Below are positions 57,023 to 64,000 of a DNA stretch of 64,000 nucleotides, in pieces. Below the pieces are notes generated by a model, which searched no databases, was not told the origin of the DNA, and worked only from the letters and a program-made list of their open reading frames with translations. The stretch lies in contig JACGWO010000003.1 of NCBI GenBank assembly GCA_034509735.1, forward strand, positions 14,446,001 through 14,510,000, written 5' to 3'. Numbering within the stretch: the first letter of the stretch is position 1; each line of letters starts with the position of its first letter. The translations under genes and the position numbers were made by a program. This stretch comes from Sesamum alatum. Taxonomy: Eukaryota > Streptophyta > Magnoliopsida > Lamiales > Pedaliaceae.

Positions 57023-57370
57023 TGTTAGAATAGGTGACCATGTAAGCCAATTTTTGGCGGGTATATGTAACCTATGTCTAGACAATTATGGGTGTTTGAT
57101 AAATCATTGATGAATAAAGAAGTGAATTTCATTTGGCATTACTTTGTTTGTGTTCACTTTTCTATATCTGTTCACTACGCAAACAAAGCCCACGGACTGA
57201 GAATCAATTTCGGGGACTGGGACTACGCTTGGAGGTAGGTCCATGGAATCAGTCTTCCCGAATCAGTCCGGAAATCTCCAAGTCAAGGAATCCCGAAACA
57301 CCCATAATTGTCTAGACATAGGTTACATATACCCGCCAAAAATTGGCTTACATGGTCACCTATTCTAACA
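57023..57370. repeat. G terminal fold-back: LTR start plus its inverted copy
   Basis: LTR bases 1-275 in plus orientation are followed by the reverse complement of LTR bases 75-1. The outer 75 bp at each side (57023-57097 and 57296-57370) are a perfect inverted repeat as read. The joint overlaps by AAA. Confidence 0.92.
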
Positions 57371-58808
57371 TCAACTCCAATCAAGCTCTTCCCTTTTGGT
57401 ATAATTTGATCATACCATAAATTTTGGTAGGCGTGATTGAAGAATTAATGGTGATTGATTGGAATGAATCTAGACATCATTGGAATCGGCGCCTAAATGT
57501 TCACGCCAATTCACCTAGTCTCTAGTGCCATGGACCGTTGCTAGACGGGGACCCATGGTAACGGGCCCTTGTGGGACACGGGCCCAAGTCTAGCTGAGGG
57601 TGAACCTAAAGGGTCACACACAAATCACCGAGGAGGTTGAGAGATCGACTTGGAGTTAATCTCGAAGGATAAAATAAGTAATTGGATTACTTAAGGGAAA
57701 GTCCATTGGATGGACAGGCCGATATTGTATCGGGCTTTCATTTAATCGGTAAATTGGATTTTTCGATTAAAATATGGAAAGTTGAGATGTTGAGACGTTG
57801 GATCTTTTAATTGGATTAAAAGATCAACGGGAATAATTTAAGTGGACATTAAATTGGATTTAATATTGGGTTCGTCGTAATTGGATTACGATAAAACTCG
57901 GTCCGTTAAATTATACCCGAGAGGAGAAATAATTCCTATTTTGGAATAGGAAGAAGTTGGACTTCTTCCCTTAATTAAACATAGCCGACATGCTCCCTTG
58001 GAGGAAGCAAAAATCAGCCATGTTGCATGCTAGGTGGTATGTTGACTTGTCTCTTTTGGAAAGAGACAAATCAACTCCAATCAAGCTCTTCCCTTTTGGT
58101 ATGATTTGATCATACCATAAATTTTGGTAGGCTTGATTAAAGAATTGATGGTGATTGATTGGAATGAATCTAGACATCCTTGGATGAACCTAGACACATT
58201 CCAATATTCACATTAATTATGTATATATATTAGAATATACAACACCTAGCATAAGTGATTCATTATTCATCTTTTTCTAGGAAAAAGAAAAGACAAAAAT
58301 CCTCTCCTCTCTCTCAAAATTTCGTGCTCCCTCCCTCTCTTACACTTGTGTTCTTCACTTGATTTTAAATCAAGAAGAAGAACAAAGTAAGTTTAAGAGA
58401 ACACTAATTCATACTGTTCTTCTCTTAAACCGATTCCTTCCTAAACCCGTTCTTTTCTAGCAAGAAGAACGTGTGTTTCTTCCGGTGTGGTGTGGATCAC
58501 CTTTGGAGAATCCATACGTTATGATTTCGTGAGCATTCCGGAGAAGGAACAACGCAAGTAGCCTGGAGCATATGCTAAATAATCAAAGGTAACGGTTTAT
58601 TACGCTTTGATTGATTTAATATACATCTATGCCCTATGTGTTTAAATATATGTTTCTAATATTTACACATCCTACATCGAACGCCCGGTTGAGCACCCAA
58701 GGGTACACCCCTTGGGATTCGTATTTTAAATTAGATTTGATTTAATTTACGCACTTTTCTCGCTTACTCGCTTCCGCTCGTGCTCCCGGCGGATCCGCTT
58801 GTCCTTCA
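57371..58808 (+). mobile_element. F 5' LTR, second part, rearranged
   Basis: It continues from 48576 (TCAAC duplicated) to 'gacatcattgg', then jumps back at about 57487 to an earlier U3 position ('aatcggcgcctaaatg') and runs to the end TTGTCCTTCA. The stretch 57371-57480 therefore recurs at about 58075-58180. The core block is at about 57505-57620 and the TATA-like GTATATATAT at 58221. Confidence 0.82.
58221..58230 (+). promoter_or_regulatory. TATA box of type-B LTR
   Basis: GTATATATAT lies in the type-B LTR about 580 bp before its end. No W-box cluster precedes it, in contrast to type A; only isolated TTGAC cores are nearby. Confidence 0.5.
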
Positions 58809-58810
58809 AG

Positions 58811-58823
58811 TAGTATCAGAGCC
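58811..58823 (+). other. Primer binding site of F, one mismatch
   Basis: TAGTATCAGAGCC lies two bases after the LTR end. It differs from the tRNA-iMet complement TGGTATCAGAGCC by one G-to-A change, typical of methylated-C decay on the other strand. Confidence 0.88.
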
Positions 58824-60425
58824 CGGTTCGATGTAAGGGGCATAGATCTATGTGTTTGACATGATCTACTTGCTTTTAATGGCTTTAAGGGCATGTTAGA
58901 TTGTATAAATATATGAGTAATATGATAATTCAATTTTTTTGATTTAATGGACTTTTGGCATGCTTTATTTTTTTAGATTGGATCTAAAATTGCATGCTTA
59001 TTTTCATAATAATATTACTGTTATTGTGCTGAAACAGTTTTGATAAATAAAAAAAAAAATTCGATCAGAGGCTGGCCAGCACAACAGCTGGGCCGTTTTG
59101 TGCCGTTTTTCGACTTTTTCAGGAAAATTTGGTTTTCTGTATTTTCTGCACAATATTCTGAAAATATATTAATTTTGCATTTTTGATTTTGGAATAATTG
59201 GATTATTCCTTGAATTAAATTTGCTTAATTAATTTGGGATTAATACATGCATTGGATGCATTGTTTAAAATGTCCATTAAATTTGGAATTTGAATTTTGC
59301 ATATTATTTGTATGTTTATACTTTTGTGATGTTGGACATCACTTGGGTATTTGGAATATCCATTGGTATATATGCATGATTATTTGGAATAATTATGTTA
59401 TGTGTGTTGATGGAATCAACATGGGATGATCACAAGAGCCCTAGACCTTATGTATGGATGAATGTATGATCATTTATTTTTCTGTTGGGTGGGGACTGTG
59501 TGCCTCTTGTTTTTGGGACTATCATCTCCCGTATTATCAGCCTCATGATGTTAAGGCTTGTTTTCTTTATTACCAATGTATTACTTTCAATTGTAATGAG
59601 AGTAGCCCATTGGAATGACAATGGGTTTATTATTATTGTAATAATTTAGGACCACCCTAGACAAACCATAGACTCACTGCGGGCTCAGTGGGTCGCATAG
59701 GTTGGGCTTGTGATCATCCTAACAGGGGTATGCTATGTTTTCTGCATGCGGCGTTTTTTATGTATCGCTTTAAATATTGGATATTTATGCATGCTAAAAC
59801 ATAATAATGTGATGAGGTCTCGGTCATACACAAACTCTCATTTGGTTGGACCAAATTAAATATTAGGCCCAGAACGGACTTGGATCAAAATGGTATTATG
59901 GTCTGTCCGAGCCTTCCATCCACAGCAATGTGGTGAGGAAGCTACCACTACCTAAGTGTGGTCTCACGAGTCGTGGCACACTTGGACTAGGGGAAAGCTG
60001 CACCATTGTTGTGAACAAAAAGACTGCGCTCGTTGTTTCCCTGTCTCACGAGTCGTGGGGGGCGACAGTTTGAGGCATGATTTATTTGATGGGTCGGGCC
60101 CAACACTAAGTAACATGGTTCGCTTGGAGTCCTCGGAACCTTCAGAATAGGTGAGGCAAAATATCTTGGGAATCTTATTGGATGAGAATGATATTGGATA
60201 TCTCCCACGAGGTCTTCTTCATGTGAATCGTAAAAGCGGGGCATGAAGATTACGCTTGTGGATCCCAAGCCCACTAGGAAATGGTTTCCCGAAACGCCGC
60301 TTGAGAGTGGCGGACTTTCGTATAAATAGTGGGAGGGTTAAAGACTAAAAGACCAAGTCTTCAACTTGAACAATAATATTACCATCATTTGCTAATTTCT
60401 GAATTATATTTTCATTAATGTAGAT
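58824..60425 (+). other. F leader (1.6 kb), non-coding
   Basis: It lacks the GC-rich tract of type-A leaders but shares the distal half, including two CACGAGTCGTG motifs (59965-59975 and 60047-60057) and a TATAAATAG near 60322 before gag. No coding sequence seen. Confidence 0.78.
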
Positions 60426-61091
60426 ATGTCTAAGAACCCATTAACCATGATTCTCGAGACTAAGAAATTCAACGGAACGAACTACTCGGACTGGCTGAGA
60501 AACCTGAGGATTGTCCTCGGTTTCGAGAACCAAGGCTACATCTTGGACGAGCCGCCACCGAGCGACTTACAGGAGGGGTCCACGCCTGAAGAACGTTTGA
60601 CGTTCGAGAAATGGCATGAGGACAACCGGAGAATACGCAGTATCATACTGGCTTCGATGTCTAACGACATCCAGAAGCAGTATGAGAGGCTGGACAACGT
60701 CTCCGCCATAATGCTCTGCATGAACGAGGTTTATGCGGTTCTGGATAGGCATATTAGATATGCCGCCACAAAAGCATTGTTTGGCACCAAGCTCGCTGAA
60801 GGAGCGTCTGTACAGAGTCATGGGGTCAAGATACTCTCCCTAGTGGAGAAACTCGAGGACCTTAAAGCTGGGCTTAACAATGACACGTACATTGACGTGA
60901 TCCTCCAGCCGCTTCCTCCATCCTATGACCCATTTGTTGTAAACTACAACATGAACGGACTTGAGAAGTCTATTCATGAGTTGATCAACATGCTGGTCCA
61001 ATACGAGGCAACGACCCACAAGTCGGCGCCGACGGTATTGACAGGAGAGGCTTCAACCTCCAAGGCGAATGACAAGAGGGCCGGATGCTAG
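60426..61091 (+). CDS. F gag, truncated by TAG (221 codons)
   Basis: It starts MSKNPLTMIL at the ATG just after TAGAT, the same context as in G. The gag domain (NYSDWLRNLR, FENQGYILDEPP, VNYNMN) is intact to residue ~205. A TAG at 61089, where G has a Trp codon, stops it before the basic stretch and zinc knuckle. The same frame stays open downstream to 61682, so a single base change separates gag from knuckle and protease. Confidence 0.85.
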   Translation: MSKNPLTMILETKKFNGTNYSDWLRNLRIVLGFENQGYILDEPPPSDLQEGSTPEERLTFEKWHEDNRRIRSIILASMSNDIQKQYERLDNVSAIMLCMNEVYAVLDRHIRYAATKALFGTKLAEGASVQSHGVKILSLVEKLEDLKAGLNNDTYIDVILQPLPPSYDPFVVNYNMNGLEKSIHELINMLVQYEATTHKSAPTVLTGEASTSKANDKRAGC

Positions 61092-63832
61092 AAGAGGAAG
61101 AAGGGCAAAGGGAAGATGGTTGCGGCCCCTACTCACGCTCCGGGCGTCCCTGTTGCTCCGGTTGGACCGAGCAAAAGGAAAGGGAAGGCCCGTAGTTCTC
61201 AGTGGTCAAAGGCAAATGATGTCTGCATGCATTGCCAAGGGAAAGGGCATTGGAAGAGGGAGTGCCCACAACTCCTCTCCAACCCAGGTATGATTATGGT
61301 TGAAGTAAATATGATTACTAATTCTGCTTCATGGGTATTGGATACCGGGTGTGGTGCTCACATCTGCAATGATTTGCAGGCACTGCAAAGAAGCAGAAGG
61401 CTAACCGAGGATGAGATGATCCTGAGGCTAGGCGATGGCAAGGCCGTTGCTGCGGAGGTCGTAGGATCACTAGAGTTAGCCATTAGTAGTCATGTTAGGA
61501 TTGTACTGAACGACTGTTTCTATGTACCTAGCATGATCAAAAACATTGTTTCCATCCCGGTCCTTGATAAGGAGGGATATGAATTTACCATCAATAAAAA
61601 CAGTTTTTTTCATTATCAAAGATGGTATTTCTCATTTCCTTGGTACATTGGTCAACGGTCTGTACATACTTCAACAGTCTAATTAGATTATGACTGCAGA
61701 ACACAAACGAAAACGTGATGATCATAATAACGCACAGATATGGCATGCGAGGTTAGGTCATATCTCTAAAGATAGGATAAGAAGGTTGGTGGACTCAAAG
61801 AGTCTAGAAATAGACGATTTGGACAACCTACCGACCTGCGAATCCTGTCTAAAGGGAAAGATGACCAAGAAACCCTTTGTTGGACAAAGTACGCTAGCCA
61901 GTGGTCTGTTGGATTTGATCCATACAGATGTCTGTGGTCCACTAAATACTCAGTCTAGTTTATGCAGGTTCATCGGCTATCTAAAAGAAACTACGGGGTA
62001 TTATTTCTATGATCCCTCCGAGCAAAAGGTTTTTGTCTCGCGAAACGCAGTGTTCTTGGAAAAGGGTTTTCCATCGGATAGTCGACGCGATGAGGTGCTC
62101 CTTGAGGAATCAAGTGAAGCATCCCAAGAGGCGGCAGTGACATCTGAGCCAGAAGTTCCCACTGATATTGTTCCAGTCCTCCGTAGGTCGGCCAGAGTAT
62201 CCCATGCACCTGATAGGTATGGATTTTTGGGCCTGACCGGTCAGTTGGATAATGATCCGAAGACGTACGGAGAAGCGATGTCGGACATCGATTCGGACAA
62301 GTGGCTTGAGGCCATGAAATCCGAGATGGACTCGATGGGTACAAACAAGGTTTGGACCCTAGTAGATCCACCCAAAGGGGTTAAACCCGTTGGGTGTAAA
62401 TGGGTCTACAAACGTAAGCTTGGAGCTGACGGGGAGGTTACAACCTTCAAAGCCAGGCTTGTGGCGAAAGGTTACACTCAACGACCCGGGGTCGATTTTG
62501 AGGAAACCTACTCGCCGTAGCAATGGCCAAGTCCATTCGGATACTGCTTGCCATAGCAGCATGGTATGACTATGAAATATGGCAGATGGACGTGAAAACG
62601 GCTTTCCTCAACGGTTTCGTAGAGGAAGAGATCTATATGGATCAGCCGGATGGTTTCACAACTGGTGGAGAAGAGCAGAAGGTCTGCCGTCTCCAAAGGT
62701 CCATCTATGCCCTCAAATAAGCTTCCCGAAGCTGGAACATACGTTTTTGATGAAGTCATACGGGGAAATGATTTAATCAAGAACGAGTCCGATCCTTGTG
62801 TATACAAGAAGATCAGTGGGAGCTCAGTTGCGTTTCTGGTGCTTTACGTGGATGACATCTTGATCATTGGGAATGATGCTAAGATGTTGGGTACCACTAA
62901 AGCTTGGTTGTCAACGCAATTCTCCATGAAGGATATGGGCGAGGCATCCTACATCCTTGGCATCAAGATCTATAGGGATAGATCTAAAAGGATGTTAGGG
63001 ATGGTCCAGTCCTCGTACATTGAGAAAGTTTTGAAAAGATTCAAGATGGAGAACTCAAAACGAGGATTCCTTCCTATGAGGCATGGAATTAAGTTATCCA
63101 AGAAGCATTCTCCGAAGACTGATGAGGAGCTTAAAAGGATGTTGGACATCCCCTATGCTTCAGCCATAGGTAGCATACAGTATGCTGTTCAGTGCACTAG
63201 ACCTGATGTGGCTTTTGCTTTGAGCGTAACTAGCCGATATCAGTCGTGTGCCGGGGAGGCACACTGGAGTGCAGTCAAGACTATCCTAAAGTACCTGAAA
63301 AGGACTAAGGACATGTTCTTGATCTATGGCGGTGGAGAGTTGATACTGGAAGGCTATAGCGACGCTAGCTTCCAGTCGGATGACGATGATGCCAAGTCTC
63401 AGTCTGGTTATGTATTCAGACTTAATGGTGGCGTGGTCGCTTGGAAGAGTTCCAAGCAGGCTACCACGGCGGACTCCACCACAGAGTCTGAATACATAGC
63501 AGCTTCGGAAGCTGCTAAGGAGGCGGTTTGGATGAAAGAGCTATATCCAAGAGTTGGGTGTAGTACCTAGGATTGCTGAGCCAGTGGTTATCTTCTGCGA
63601 TAACAACGGGGCTATAGCACAAGCAAAGGAACCGAGATCTCATCACCGATCCAAGCATATTCTTAGACGCTACCATCTGCTCCGAGAGATGGTTAGCAGG
63701 GGTGACGTTCGGATGGACCGAGTCAGCTCCGCAGAAAATATAGCAGATCCACTTACTAAGCCTATGTCGCAAGTTGCCCATACTCAGCATCTGGATAAGA
63801 TGAGTATGAGGTCAATAGGTGATTGGCTTTAG
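60426..63832 (+). pseudogene. F gag-pol with integrase core deletion
   Basis: Copia polyprotein with gag, knuckle, protease (DTG in LDTGCGAHIC), integrase zinc region, RT (YVDD at 62845-62856) and RNase H to the stop at 63830-63832. Breaks: TAG at 61089 in gag, extra bases in a T run near 61604, a one-base loss at 62515, and CAA-to-TAA near 62716. Frameshifts lie near 62750 and 63540. About 500 bp of integrase are missing at 61956, joining VCGPLNTQ to SSLCRF in frame, so the second Asp and the Glu of the DDE triad are lost. It could not integrate on its own. Confidence 0.92.
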
Positions 63833-63846
63833 GTCAAGTGGGAGAT
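63833..63846 (+). other. Polypurine tract of F
   Basis: AAGTGGGAGA lies between the pol stop and the LTR start, as in the other elements. Confidence 0.8.
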
Positions 63847-64000
63847 TGTTAGAATAGGTGACCAGAGAGCCAATAGGTTTGGCGATTTGTAACCTATTAT
63901 ACATCTCGATGTAAATGTAATATTATTACGTGATGAATAAAATGAGTATTTATCACTTCTGGTGCTTACTTTGTTGTGCTCATTTCACATTTATTATAAC
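63847..64000 (+). mobile_element. F 3' LTR start, cut by window edge
   Basis: TGTTAGAATAGGTGACCAGAGAGCCAATAGG matches the type-B start at 48338 with few differences. The LTR should extend about 2 kb further. Confidence 0.9.

Larger units (their letters stand above)
48577..57370. mobile_element. G: inside-out copia element, TSD TCAAC
   Basis: The outer ends are TGAAAG (48577) and CTAACA (57370), the ends of a minus-strand insertion. TCAAC is duplicated outside both (48572-48576 and 57371-57375), within F's LTR. The interior is in plus orientation: LTR 3' end (to 50659), PBS, leader, gag-pol, PPT and LTR start (57023-57297). The inverted joints lie at TACA (50515-50518) and AAA (57296-57298), both short microhomologies. 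Opposing LTR pieces are nearly identical where they overlap, so all parts probably derive from one young element. Confidence 0.88.
48338..64000 (+). mobile_element. F: copia element, type B, extends past window
   Basis: It starts TGTTAGAATAGGTGACCAG at 48338 inside E2's protease. Its 5' LTR is split by G (48577-57370) and resumes at 57371, ending at 58808. PBS, leader, gag-pol (60426-63832), PPT and the first 154 bp of the 3' LTR follow. The interior is a distinct subfamily from G and EL4, with different gag wording (LTMILETKKF), a different linker and no GC-rich leader tract. Confidence 0.88.

Noticed and set aside
48577..57370. G as two elements inserted tail to tail
   Set aside because: The outer TCAAC duplications match each other, and no duplication is seen at the inner joints. 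The LTR pieces are nearly identical where they overlap. One rearranged insertion is simpler.

Overview
The window is plant nuclear DNA, most likely from a eudicot, and consists almost entirely of Ty1/copia LTR retrotransposons inserted into one another. The pol order is protease, integrase, reverse transcriptase, RNase H. The primer binding sites match the 3' end of plant initiator tRNA-Met, and the LTR promoters contain W-boxes (WRKY sites). I see no host gene, tRNA, rRNA or prokaryotic feature. All identities were judged by eye; no alignment was run.

Four LTR types recur. Type A (and variant A2) is about 1.9-2.1 kb, starts TGTTAGAATAGGTGACCATG and ends ATCTTTCA. Type B is about 2.2 kb and ends TTGTCCTTCA. 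Type C is about 2.2 kb and starts TGTTCGAATAGG. Type D is a diverged single copy. All share one conserved core block. Elements are named here P1, P2, C, E0-E3, H, EL4, F and G.

Left third (1-18608): a run of right-hand LTR ends at 1463, 4258, 5683, 7806, 12266, 16482, 17150 and 18608, each abutting the middle of an older element. The matching left ends lie outside the window. P1 (1464-2299) and P2 (7807-10347) are decayed pol pieces. C is a minus-strand element with leader, PBS and 5' LTR. A gap of exactly 500 N lies at 7202-7701.

Centre (18609-37434): two insertions can be closed exactly. EL4 (23224-31930, plus) has target duplications TGATC. A solo type-B LTR (32290-34516) has duplications CCTAG. 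Both lie in one minus-strand element, E3, whose gag-pol reads through when they are removed. The 5' LTR of EL4 is replaced by a spacerless 684-bp palindrome of LTR sequence plus a foreign RT fragment.

Right part (37435-64000): a mirror-image run of left-hand LTR ends at 37435, 38292, 39610, 40166, 40943, 44095, 48338 and 48577, so insertions are stacked about eight deep. The innermost, G (48577-57370, duplications TCAAC), has minus-strand outer ends but a plus-strand interior with PBS, gag-pol and PPT, so it is inside-out. F (48338 to beyond the window) surrounds G and has lost its integrase core.

No element has a fully open gag-pol. G and EL4 are nearest to intact, and most of their breaks are one-base changes in homopolymers, so some may be sequencing errors. 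The most unusual items are the inside-out G, the palindrome in EL4, the double stack of nested ends, the W-box promoters and a paired CACGAGTCGTG motif in every leader.
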